The position numbers and the translations under genes are program-made. Shown here one piece after another: positions 6,801 through 14,236 of a stretch of 18,664 bases of DNA. This DNA comes from Candidatus Sulfopaludibacter sp. SbA3 (GTDB lineage Bacteria > Acidobacteriota > Terriglobia > 20CM-2-55-15), in contig CAMAWS010000006.1 of the NCBI GenBank assembly GCA_945861845.1, forward strand, positions 1 to 18,664. Reading direction: 5' to 3'. The notes under the pieces are model-generated. The model did no database searches. It was not told where the DNA came from and was given only the letters and a program-made list of their open reading frames with translations. Position 1 is the stretch's first letter; each line of letters starts with the position of its first letter.

Positions 6801-9172
6801 AATCCGAACGGTCTTTCTGGTTACTGGCAACTGCGCTATTCGCCGTGCTGATCCTGGTCAACTACTTCCCGGTGTTCCTCGGAAAGATTCCATTACCCGG
6901 AGCGCTGGTCACGCAGTTTCCGTCGTGGGGAGAATTCAAGCCCGCTGAAGCGGCGCAGCCGGTCGCAGACATCGGCGATTTGATTGACTATTTCTATCCA
7001 TTCAACTCCTTTTCCGCCGCACAAATCCGGCAGGGCACGATCCCGCTCTGGAATCCGTACGTCATGTCGGGCATGCCGTTCCAGGCCGAACCGCAGACCG
7101 CGCTGTTCTATCCCCTCCACGTCCTGTACTACGTGTTCGCCACTCCAACTGCATGGGCCCTAGCGCTTATCGCACGAATGCTGCTTGGAGCCATGTTCAT
7201 GGCTCTGCTGATTCGCTCGGTTGGCGGATCAAGAGCCGGGGCAATTGCCGCCGGGATCGCATTCGCATTCGGCGGGTTCATGGTTGCGTGGCAGGGCTCT
7301 GTGATGGGCGATGCGGTTATTTGGTTGCCGCTGATCTGCTATTCCGTCCATCGCCTGCATCGTGATCGCTCTGGTCTCTCCCTGTCCCTTACGGCATTCG
7401 CATTCGCAATGCCGGTTCTCGCCGGACATCCCGAGACCGCCGCACACGTCATCCTGACCGGATCCGCCGCGGCGCTCCTGCTCTGGGTATTCCCTCCCGG
7501 TCCTGAACCGCGATTCGACATGGGTTTCCTGATGAGTTTTTCCGCCGCCGGGATTCTGGCCATTGGATTGGCTTCAGTCCAACTCCTTCCCACGCTCGAG
7601 TGGATTATGAACTCGAGCAGGCCTTTGGACGTGGTCTGGCCAAGCTTTGACCTGCATCAGGGCCTCGGCTTCTTCTCTCGCGATGTATTGCGCGGACCAA
7701 ATTCCGCCGGCGTCATTGTGCCTAACGCCGCAGGATACGTCGGGATGCTGACTCTGTTGGCAGCGGCGCTTGCGCCGCTGCACCGTTCGCCGCGCTACGT
7801 CATATGGTTTGCCGGGTTGGTCGCCTTTGGTATTGCGGCTACATTTGGCTTTGAACCCGTTAGCTGGCTTCTGACCCACGCTCCAATCATTAAGGGACTG
7901 AAAAACGAACGACTGATCCTGCTTGCCGACTTTGGGCTCGCGGCCCTTGCCGGCCTGGGCGTCAGCGCGTTGGAAAATGGCGACGCGGATCGATCTCCCT
8001 CCAAACGCGTGCTGGCATGGCTGCTGGTTGCGGCAGCCTTTGCCGTCGCGTTTCTATGTGTCTACAAACTCCAGTTAGCCACCGAGTTCCGAGTAGAGCT
8101 AATGAGACGTCCCTCGTTCTCCAGGACGCTGCTGCTGGCCGGATTTGCCCTGGTGGCATGGAGATTGATACGGGGCCAGCGGGCGAAAATGTTTCCGATC
8201 GCCGCATGTGGGTTGCTCGCTTTCGACCTGGTGACATTTGCTTACGGGTACACGGGATTCACGCCTCGCAACGAAGTGTTTCCAGCGGCTCCGGTATTCG
8301 ACTTCCTGAATCAACAAGCCCGCACAGACAGCTTTCGAATTGCGCGGACAGGTGGATGGGCATACGCGGCAAATTCCGGAATCGCGTACGGCCTCCAGTC
8401 GGTGACAGGCTTTGAAGCGAGCGTACCGGCTGCCCTGGACCGCTTGACCTGGGATTTTTCCGAGAATCGCCAGGACGGGCTCAGCATTGTCGGCGAGAAG
8501 CTGCTCCCGATAAACGATCGCAGGCTCGACCTGCTCAATGTGAAGTACCTGGTCATGGTCACCTCTTCGCCCGAGTACGCCATGTTCACAGGTCGTCCGG
8601 AGCGATTCTCCGAAGTCTTCAAACGCGGAGATGTGGCCGTATTCGAGAACAAAACGGTATTGCCTCGCGCGTTCCTTGCCGGGGCTGCCGGAATCCGGGT
8701 GATTCCGGACATCGACGCTCAGGTTGCGTCATTGAAGGATCCCGCGTTCGACCCTCGCCGGTCGGTTGTCTTGTACGAACAGCCTGCTGAATTTTCCGGA
8801 ATCAACCTCGCTGCCGGCACGGAGTTCAGCGGCAGCGTAGAAATAGCCGGGAGCGATGTGAACGGATACGATTTCCGCGTTCAGGCCTCGACACCCGCGG
8901 TTCTCATCGTCAGCCAGAACTTTTACCCCGGCTGGAAAGCGATCATGGACGGCGCCCCGCTTGCTGTCTTCCCTGCCGACCATGCGCTCACGGGCATTGC
9001 TGTCCCTGCCGGAAATCATGAGATCCGGTTAGTTTTCGATCCGCCGTCGTTCAAGGTGGGCCTGGCGGCTTCGGTGTTTAGCGTCTTCCTCCTGGCAGGA
9101 CTGGCCGTCTTAAGTCCCGGTATGTTCAAGAGGCGTTCAATCCATCTTGTTCAAACGTCCGGCAGGTCCTAG
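6797..9172 (+). CDS. YfhO-family polytopic membrane protein (GT-C-like)
   Basis: 791 residues. A membrane segment at 7-28 is followed by an extracytoplasmic loop with the family hallmark DYFYPFNSFSAAQIRQG (64-80) and IPLWNPYVMSGMPF (82-95), the acidic first loop typical of GT-C folds. About a dozen further hydrophobic helices run to about residue 490, with a conserved-looking GHPE at 210-213. A beta-rich extracytoplasmic domain follows, containing FYPGW (709-713), and then a last helix (about 755-773) with a basic tail. In Bacillus subtilis YfhO is the proposed transferase that moves sugar from undecaprenyl phosphate onto lipoteichoic acid, working with CsbB. Here the next gene is a CsbB-like enzyme, so an analogous membrane sugar transfer is likely. 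The acceptor in this organism is unknown. Confidence 0.85.
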   Translation: MKSERSFWLLATALFAVLILVNYFPVFLGKIPLPGALVTQFPSWGEFKPAEAAQPVADIGDLIDYFYPFNSFSAAQIRQGTIPLWNPYVMSGMPFQAEPQTALFYPLHVLYYVFATPTAWALALIARMLLGAMFMALLIRSVGGSRAGAIAAGIAFAFGGFMVAWQGSVMGDAVIWLPLICYSVHRLHRDRSGLSLSLTAFAFAMPVLAGHPETAAHVILTGSAAALLLWVFPPGPEPRFDMGFLMSFSAAGILAIGLASVQLLPTLEWIMNSSRPLDVVWPSFDLHQGLGFFSRDVLRGPNSAGVIVPNAAGYVGMLTLLAAALAPLHRSPRYVIWFAGLVAFGIAATFGFEPVSWLLTHAPIIKGLKNERLILLADFGLAALAGLGVSALENGDADRSPSKRVLAWLLVAAAFAVAFLCVYKLQLATEFRVELMRRPSFSRTLLLAGFALVAWRLIRGQRAKMFPIAACGLLAFDLVTFAYGYTGFTPRNEVFPAAPVFDFLNQQARTDSFRIARTGGWAYAANSGIAYGLQSVTGFEASVPAALDRLTWDFSENRQDGLSIVGEKLLPINDRRLDLLNVKYLVMVTSSPEYAMFTGRPERFSEVFKRGDVAVFENKTVLPRAFLAGAAGIRVIPDIDAQVASLKDPAFDPRRSVVLYEQPAEFSGINLAAGTEFSGSVEIAGSDVNGYDFRVQASTPAVLIVSQNFYPGWKAIMDGAPLAVFPADHALTGIAVPAGNHEIRLVFDPPSFKVGLAASVFSVFLLAGLAVLSPGMFKRRSIHLVQTSGRS

Positions 9173-9188
9173 ACTAACCGGACAGCAT

Positions 9189-10208
9189 ATGCAGCTTTCA
9201 ATTGTCGTTCCCATCTACAACGAAGCCGAAATCCTTCCCACGCTCCTTTCGTCCGTCCAGGCCGTGATGAACGCGACGTCGTTCTCCTACGAACTGATTC
9301 TCGTGGACGACGGGAGCCTTGACGGCACAGCCGAAACACTGAAGCGCGCGGCCGAAGAGGATCCGCGAGTGAGAGTGCTCTCCTTCAGCCGCAACTTCGG
9401 ACATCAGGCGGCGATCACCGCAGGATTGGATCACGCTTCGGGCGAGGCCGTCGTTGTCATGGACGCCGACTTGCAGGATCCCCCGGAGTTACTTCCGGAA
9501 ATGCTGGCGCTGCTGGCTCAGGGCTACGACGTCGTATCCGCCCAGCGCACAAGCCGGGACGGCGAAACTGCATTCAAGCGGCTGACTGCGAAAGCGTTCT
9601 ACTGGATATTCCAAAAACTCGTGGATGAGCGCATGCAACCCGAGGTCGGAGACTTTCGCATGTTCAGCCGGCGAGCGATCGTCGCAATAGGCCAGCTTCG
9701 CGAGCAACACCGATTCATGCGTGGAATGGTCGCGTGGCTGGGATTGAAGGAAGTCATTCTGCCTTATCATCGCAACCCAAGAACCGCCGGAACAACGAAG
9801 TATTCGACATGGAAGATGATGCGGTTTGCCTGGACCGCAATCTCGTCGTTTTCCGCAATGCCTTTGCGGCTGAGCGTGGGTGCAGGACTGTTCGTCACGG
9901 CCTGCGGAATCGGATTCGCCATCTATAGCGTGTTTGCCGCATTCGTATTGAAGATCACAGTGCCGGGCTGGACGTCTCTCGTCTGCCTGAATATCATCTT
10001 TTCAGGATCGACACTCATCGCCATCGGTTTGTTGGGCGAATACGTGGCGCGCATCTACGAGGAAACCAAGGGCCGCCCGCTTTACGTCATCTCTAACACC
10101 GCGAACGTCGATACCAACGCCCATGCCGCCAAGGGAGTAACCCTTCCTCCCGCCATCGATTTGAAGCACAGCCATGAGGAATCGGCCTTGAGGCGCAACC
10201 GGCTGTGA
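9189..10208 (+). CDS. Polyprenyl-phosphate glycosyltransferase (CsbB/GtrB/DPM-like GT2)
   Basis: 339 residues. The GT2 domain begins MQLSIVVPIYNE and has VDDGSLDGT (39-47), NFGHQAAITAGLDHASG (69-85), the metal-binding MDADLQDPPEL (91-101), GDFRMFSRR (154-162) and RTAGTTKYS (198-206). Two C-terminal transmembrane helices (about 225-252 and 262-284) are followed by the family hallmark GLLGEYVARIYEE and KGRPLYV. Such enzymes transfer a sugar from a nucleotide donor to undecaprenyl phosphate on the cytoplasmic face. I chose the ATG at 9189, 16 bases after the YfhO-like stop; a TTG at 9147 would overlap that gene by 26 bases and add 14 residues unlike the family. The hydrophilic tail from residue 302 is not conserved in character. 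It converges with the next gene, only 13 bases away. Confidence 0.9.
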   Translation: MQLSIVVPIYNEAEILPTLLSSVQAVMNATSFSYELILVDDGSLDGTAETLKRAAEEDPRVRVLSFSRNFGHQAAITAGLDHASGEAVVVMDADLQDPPELLPEMLALLAQGYDVVSAQRTSRDGETAFKRLTAKAFYWIFQKLVDERMQPEVGDFRMFSRRAIVAIGQLREQHRFMRGMVAWLGLKEVILPYHRNPRTAGTTKYSTWKMMRFAWTAISSFSAMPLRLSVGAGLFVTACGIGFAIYSVFAAFVLKITVPGWTSLVCLNIIFSGSTLIAIGLLGEYVARIYEETKGRPLYVISNTANVDTNAHAAKGVTLPPAIDLKHSHEESALRRNRL

Positions 10209-10221
10209 TCGCCGCTGCGCA

Positions 10222-11253
10222 CTAAGTTCCCAGCGTCAGCGCTCGAAGCGAAATGCGGTATTTGAAGAGAAGCGCGGTGAAGTCCCGATCGGATAGCTTT
10301 GCGAACCGCCGAACCTTCCGCCGAGATCGCCACATACCCGGCAGGTGTTTGAATCCCGACCAGTAGGCTTTCAGGATCATGAGCGCCAACCGCGAGCGCG
10401 AACACTCCGCCGCATACTGCCCTGACGAACCCACCATGAAAATCGAGCCGTACGCGTGAAATGCGAAGCGCATGAAAGTAAACACAGGAGAAACAAGAAG
10501 CAGTGGCAGCGGGAACACTTTGACGGCAACCCACATCCGATTGCGTTCAATCAGGAACGCCTTCATGGGCGAAAACTCCCCGGCCGTCGCAGAATGAACA
10601 TGGTAGACGACCGCGGTGGGAACATACAGGCAGGTCCAGCCGGCGAGCCGGCCGCGAAGCCCGAGATCGGCGTCATCGCCATATGCAAAGAATTGCTCGT
10701 CGAAAAGGCCGATGACATCGAGCATATCGCGGCGATACAACGCCGCGGCCGCGTCGGGTAACAACACCTCTTCGCGCTTATCAAACTGGCCGCGATCGAT
10801 CTCCCCGGATCCGCGGCCATGGTTCAGGCCGTCTGGATAAATCAAGTGCCCGGCCTTGTCGATTCGTTTCCGGTCGCCGTGAAACAGGATTTTGCTTGCG
10901 CACATCCCAAGCGACGCATCCGACTCCATGCCAGCCACCAGTTCTTCGATCCATTGCGAATCGGCTTCGGCATCGTTATTCAAAGTCGCAATGTAGCGGC
11001 CCGACGCGCGCTCAATGCCCGCGTTGCAGCCTCCGGCGAAGCCTCGGTTCGAATCCAGCAGGACGATTCGCAGCCGTGGTTCCGTCAGTCCTTGAAGCAT
11101 GTCGGCAGAACCGTCCTTCGACCCGTTGTCGACGACGACGACCTCAATGTTTTTATAAGTCTGGCGCCATAGCGATTCCAGGCAGCGCTGAAGCAGATCC
11201 CGCCGATTAAGGTTCACGACAATGACCGACACGACCGAAACCGAAACACTCAT
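10222..11253 (-). CDS. GT2 family glycosyltransferase (rhamnosyltransferase-like)
   Basis: 343 residues. The GT-A domain shows SVIVVNLNRRDLL (9-21), VVDNGSKDGSAD (40-51), GFAGGCNAGI (71-80), LNNDAEAD (91-98) as the DXD-like metal site, and FFAYGDDADLGLRGRLAGW (188-206) carrying the acidic catalytic region. This arrangement is the one called rhamnosyltransferase-like, although the donor cannot be deduced. Hydrophobic stretches near 245-265 may associate with the membrane. The ATG at 11253 overlaps the TGA of the preceding methyltransferase by four bases, so the two are co-translated. The N-terminus has an unusual Ser-Val repeat (MSVSVSVVSV). Confidence 0.88.
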   Translation of the reverse strand: MSVSVSVVSVIVVNLNRRDLLQRCLESLWRQTYKNIEVVVVDNGSKDGSADMLQGLTEPRLRIVLLDSNRGFAGGCNAGIERASGRYIATLNNDAEADSQWIEELVAGMESDASLGMCASKILFHGDRKRIDKAGHLIYPDGLNHGRGSGEIDRGQFDKREEVLLPDAAAALYRRDMLDVIGLFDEQFFAYGDDADLGLRGRLAGWTCLYVPTAVVYHVHSATAGEFSPMKAFLIERNRMWVAVKVFPLPLLLVSPVFTFMRFAFHAYGSIFMVGSSGQYAAECSRSRLALMILKAYWSGFKHLPGMWRSRRKVRRFAKLSDRDFTALLFKYRISLRALTLGT

Positions 11254-12203
11254 TTCCTGCTCGCCTCGATCATGATGGTGGCGCCATGGCCCGACGCCGA
11301 TTCCAGAAGAACAATGGGATACGCGGCAATCACCAGCGCCAGGTAGACAAGATGACGAGCCCAGGCTACCAGGGCCGGTTCCTTACCGCCGCGCCGCCGC
11401 TGCCGGATGGCCCGGCTCACCGGATCCAATGATGGAACGAGACTGGATACCAACGCCGGCGCATTGTCGCGCAGGTTGAAGTGCCGAACGCGCTTCGGCT
11501 CGAAACCCGATGCCGACAGCAACCCCAGCATGGAGTCCTTCGAATAATCGATAACGTGGCGCGGAATATCCAGCCCGTACCACCGCGCCCCAAACATTTT
11601 GAATTGCCAGCTATCGATGTTCGGAACCTGGATGACGACGCGGCCGGCCGGTTTCAAAATGCGGAACACTTCCGCAAGGATATCCCGCGGATTGGTTACA
11701 TGCTCCATGACGTGAAACATTGTGACGACATCGAATGAACCCGCCTCGAAGCTGGCTTCCTCTAAAGATCCGGCAATTACTCGAACACCGTTCTCCAGGT
11801 CCGCAACTCGAGCGGCTTCTTCCGAAGAGTCCACGCCCAGGACGTCAAACCCTCGGGTCTTCAGAATTCCAAGCAGTGTTCCGCTGCCGCAGCCGAAATC
11901 CAGCACGCGGCGGCCATTCGCATGTCGTCCTGCCGACACAATGAATGCGACGTGATCCCTTAACGCCAGTCTTCGATAGACCGACTCGAGTTGCTTCAAC
12001 AGACCGGGCCTGGAAGCATTCCACCAGTACTGCGAGGGATAGAAGCCGGCGATCTCTTTGCCGTCAGGCATGGGATTCAGGAAAAGGCATCGGCACTGTG
12101 GGCAGGAATTGAGCGAGAAACTTTTTGCCGTGGCTTCAAAAAGGAAATCGGTCCCGGTCAGGGCGGGAACCGTGGATGGGTTCAGGCAAAGAGGGCAATT
12201 CAT
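11250..12203 (-). CDS. Zinc-ribbon class I SAM methyltransferase with C-terminal membrane helix
   Basis: 317 residues. The N-terminus has two CxxC pairs, CPLC (3-6) and CPQC (34-37), a likely zinc ribbon, followed by FLNPMPDGKEIAGFYPSQYW, the usual lead-in of this sugar or lipid-cluster methyltransferase family. Motif I is VLDFGCGSGTLL (100-111), with an acidic GVDSS (123-127) and FDVVTMFHVMEHV (157-169). A hydrophobic segment at about 284-302 could anchor it in the inner membrane near lipid-linked substrates. It is translationally coupled to the downstream GT2. No Shine-Dalgarno sequence is obvious; its leader is taken up by the palindromic element at 12237-12418, so its promoter may lie in or just after that element. 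Confidence 0.86.
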   Translation of the reverse strand: MNCPLCLNPSTVPALTGTDFLFEATAKSFSLNSCPQCRCLFLNPMPDGKEIAGFYPSQYWWNASRPGLLKQLESVYRRLALRDHVAFIVSAGRHANGRRVLDFGCGSGTLLGILKTRGFDVLGVDSSEEAARVADLENGVRVIAGSLEEASFEAGSFDVVTMFHVMEHVTNPRDILAEVFRILKPAGRVVIQVPNIDSWQFKMFGARWYGLDIPRHVIDYSKDSMLGLLSASGFEPKRVRHFNLRDNAPALVSSLVPSLDPVSRAIRQRRRGGKEPALVAWARHLVYLALVIAAYPIVLLESASGHGATIMIEASRK

Positions 12204-12236
12204 ATGCTTTTGTTTGGTGGAGCTGGCCTGATCCCA

Positions 12237-12418
12237 AACTCCCCTCCTAAGTTAGGAGGGGTGGCTGCGCCCATAAAGCAAATGCTGCGAAGCCTCCCTA
12301 TACGGGCGAAGCCGGGGTGGTTCACATATGGACCCACCCCGGCCGTGCCTTTCAAAGGGCGCCTTCGGCAGTATCTTCTTGATGGCACGTCCACCCCTCC
12401 TAACTTAGGAGGGGAGTT
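12237..12418. mobile_element. 182-bp nested palindromic MITE-like element
   Basis: The first 28 bases (12237-12264) and the last 28 (12391-12418) are exact reverse complements of each other. Each end is also a near-perfect palindrome by itself: half-site CCCCTCCTAA, one central base, then TTAGGAGGGG (12241-12261 and 12394-12414). Inside lies a second inverted repeat, GCCGGGGTGG (12311-12320) and CCACCCCGGC (12334-12343), with CATATG at 12325-12330 in the loop. All three symmetries share a centre near 12327.5, so the element can fold into one long branched hairpin. It encodes no credible protein, and no clear target-site duplication is seen. It lies between two minus-strand genes, 17 bases after the stop of one and 33 before the ATG of the other, and might also end transcription. 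Confidence 0.8.
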
Positions 12419-12435
12419 CAAAATGGGCTCGTCGC

Positions 12436-14217
12436 TCATTGAAGCAAGAAATTGATGACAATTCTCAAGGTGCGCGTGCCCGGCCGCCGAGCCGGGCTGA
12501 AGGTCCATCGCTTCAGCGCCTCGATCGTCGCTGCATTCAGCGCAGGCACCGCCGACGTGACAACGGTGGCGGAAGTCACGCGCCCATCCACACCGACATC
12601 AACCCTGAGCGCAATGCTTCCGGTCGTACCCGCCTTCCGGAGCGCCTCCGGATAAACGGGATAGACGGTCTCCATCACCTCGATAGCTACCCTGGCTTCA
12701 ATCTGGTAATTAATGCTGCCTTCGGGAACCGGCGCCGGTGGCGGCGCTCGCTGGGGCAGAGGCTCCCGCGCTCGTACTTCGGCGCCCACCGCATTGCGGA
12801 GTTGTTCGAGACGCCGGCTGTCGGCGTCGCGCCTTGCGTTTTCAATTTTCCGCCTGAAGCCCACAACGGCGGCGCTGTATCGTTCGGCTGTCTTCTTGTC
12901 CGCGTGCGGAAGAGAAGTCGCAAGGTTCATCGCAGAAAATGCCTCGTCGTGTTTGCCCAGGGCGAGCAGCGCCTCGGCCCGTACCTGATAGATGTAGTCC
13001 GCGGATTCCGGCTCGAGAGCCATGGCTTTGTCCAGCAGGGGCAGCGCCTGCCCGGCCTTGCCACTCGATGCGTACAGCCTGCCAAGCTCAGCGTGCGCCC
13101 GGCCGAAGAGCGGAAGCAACTGCACGGCGCGCTCGAGCGCCGCAGCCTGGGCTTCCTTGTCTTTCTCGCTCTGGAGTTCCAGCGCGCCAAAATGAAACTG
13201 CACCAACCCGGCGCCGGGCATCTCGCGGGCCGCGCGATCGAGAATACGGCTCGCCTCGATGGGCGAACGCGAGAAACGCGCAAGAATCGCCCGGGCCGCG
13301 CGCACGTCGTTGCTGTCGGCGCTATACCATTTGGCGGCGTTCGTGTCCTGGCCCGTTGCAAGCAGGAGATCGCCGCGATGGACCGCGACCCTGGCGGAAT
13401 CGGCATCGCTGACCTTGACAACGCTCAAGACGGAAGGCGCGGCCAGCCGTGTTTCAACATACGATTTCAGGCGTTCTTCAAAAACCGGGACCTGAATATC
13501 GATTTTCGCGGTACTGCCGTCTTCGGACCGCAACCGGCGGATGTATTCCCGAACGATCGGCGGATTATCGCCCGCGATCAGGCGCAACAAACGGTAAGAC
13601 TGCTTTCGAAACGCGCCTCCATCGGCGGTATCGTCATAAGTTGCGCTCGGAACGATCGTCAGTATGTCCTTCACGGCAAAACCGTCTTCTTCTGAGACTT
13701 TCTTCGTATCCGGATCCCTGCCGGCGTTTCTGAAATATTCCGCCACGCCTTCGGCCAGCCAGAAATGGCGCCACGCGACTTTCCGCTCGAAAAAGACGTG
13801 ACCCAGCGCATGACCCGCGGCTCCGGAAATGTCTTCCGGAGACTTGTCCCGTGCGATAACAAAAACCCGATCCGCTCCCCTCACGACGTAGGCGGACTTA
13901 TCGAATGCCGTCCGGACATCCGCGCCTGGCTCGAGCCGTGGCAATGCTTCAACAAAATCCGGTTCCTGCCTGAAGAGAAACACTTCAATCGGAAACTGAC
14001 GTCGTGGCACATCGCCGAACACTTCGGAAATGGCCGCGACGCGCATTTCCAGATCGGTCAGGAGCCTTCGAGCTTTTTCCGGGTTGGTGTCTGTGAAAAG
14101 AAGGAAGTTTTCAGATGAGGCTTCGAACAACTTCGCGCCCTGCGCGTGTGCAGAGGCAGCCGCCAGAATGATCAGTAGCAGCACACCGGACCACCGACTG
14201 AATCGCCGGAGTTTCAT
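12436..14217 (-). CDS. Secreted TPR protein with degenerate metallopeptidase-like domain and TonB-C domain
   Basis: 593 residues. A signal peptide (hydrophobic 11-24, likely cleavage after AHA at 25) sends it to the periplasm. Residues about 35-260 resemble gluzincin-like peptidases of the DUF1570 kind: the HExxH position reads HALGH (136-140) and is followed by WLAEGVAEYF (153-162), the usual place of the third zinc ligand. Since the general-base Glu is Ala, hydrolysis is unlikely. TPR-like helices follow at about 338-440, then a charged helix, a Pro-rich linker (488-499), and a TonB C-terminal domain (about 515-592) with VYPVYPEALRKAG and ALKRWTFSPAR. The TonB-C domain suggests contact with an outer-membrane or envelope partner. 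It follows the kinase gene by 19 bases, so the two probably form an operon. Weak Shine-Dalgarno sequence. Confidence 0.82.
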   Translation of the reverse strand: MKLRRFSRWSGVLLLIILAAASAHAQGAKLFEASSENFLLFTDTNPEKARRLLTDLEMRVAAISEVFGDVPRRQFPIEVFLFRQEPDFVEALPRLEPGADVRTAFDKSAYVVRGADRVFVIARDKSPEDISGAAGHALGHVFFERKVAWRHFWLAEGVAEYFRNAGRDPDTKKVSEEDGFAVKDILTIVPSATYDDTADGGAFRKQSYRLLRLIAGDNPPIVREYIRRLRSEDGSTAKIDIQVPVFEERLKSYVETRLAAPSVLSVVKVSDADSARVAVHRGDLLLATGQDTNAAKWYSADSNDVRAARAILARFSRSPIEASRILDRAAREMPGAGLVQFHFGALELQSEKDKEAQAAALERAVQLLPLFGRAHAELGRLYASSGKAGQALPLLDKAMALEPESADYIYQVRAEALLALGKHDEAFSAMNLATSLPHADKKTAERYSAAVVGFRRKIENARRDADSRRLEQLRNAVGAEVRAREPLPQRAPPPAPVPEGSINYQIEARVAIEVMETVYPVYPEALRKAGTTGSIALRVDVGVDGRVTSATVVTSAVPALNAATIEALKRWTFSPARRPGTRTLRIVINFLLQ

Positions 14218-14236
14218 TTCTGGATTATATAGGAGA

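Noticed and set aside
10209..10221. Bidirectional terminator between the convergent genes
   Set aside because: Only 13 bases separate the stops and no stem followed by a T-run is visible.
12200..12508. Short ORFs on both strands with PPKLGG and PPNLGG words
   Set aside because: These are translations of the palindromic element, a common source of false hypothetical proteins.
12439..13695. 418-codon plus-strand ORF
   Set aside because: It is fully antisense to the TPR/TonB-C gene, has an Arg/Gly-rich low-information translation with no motif, and is explained by GC-rich codon bias.
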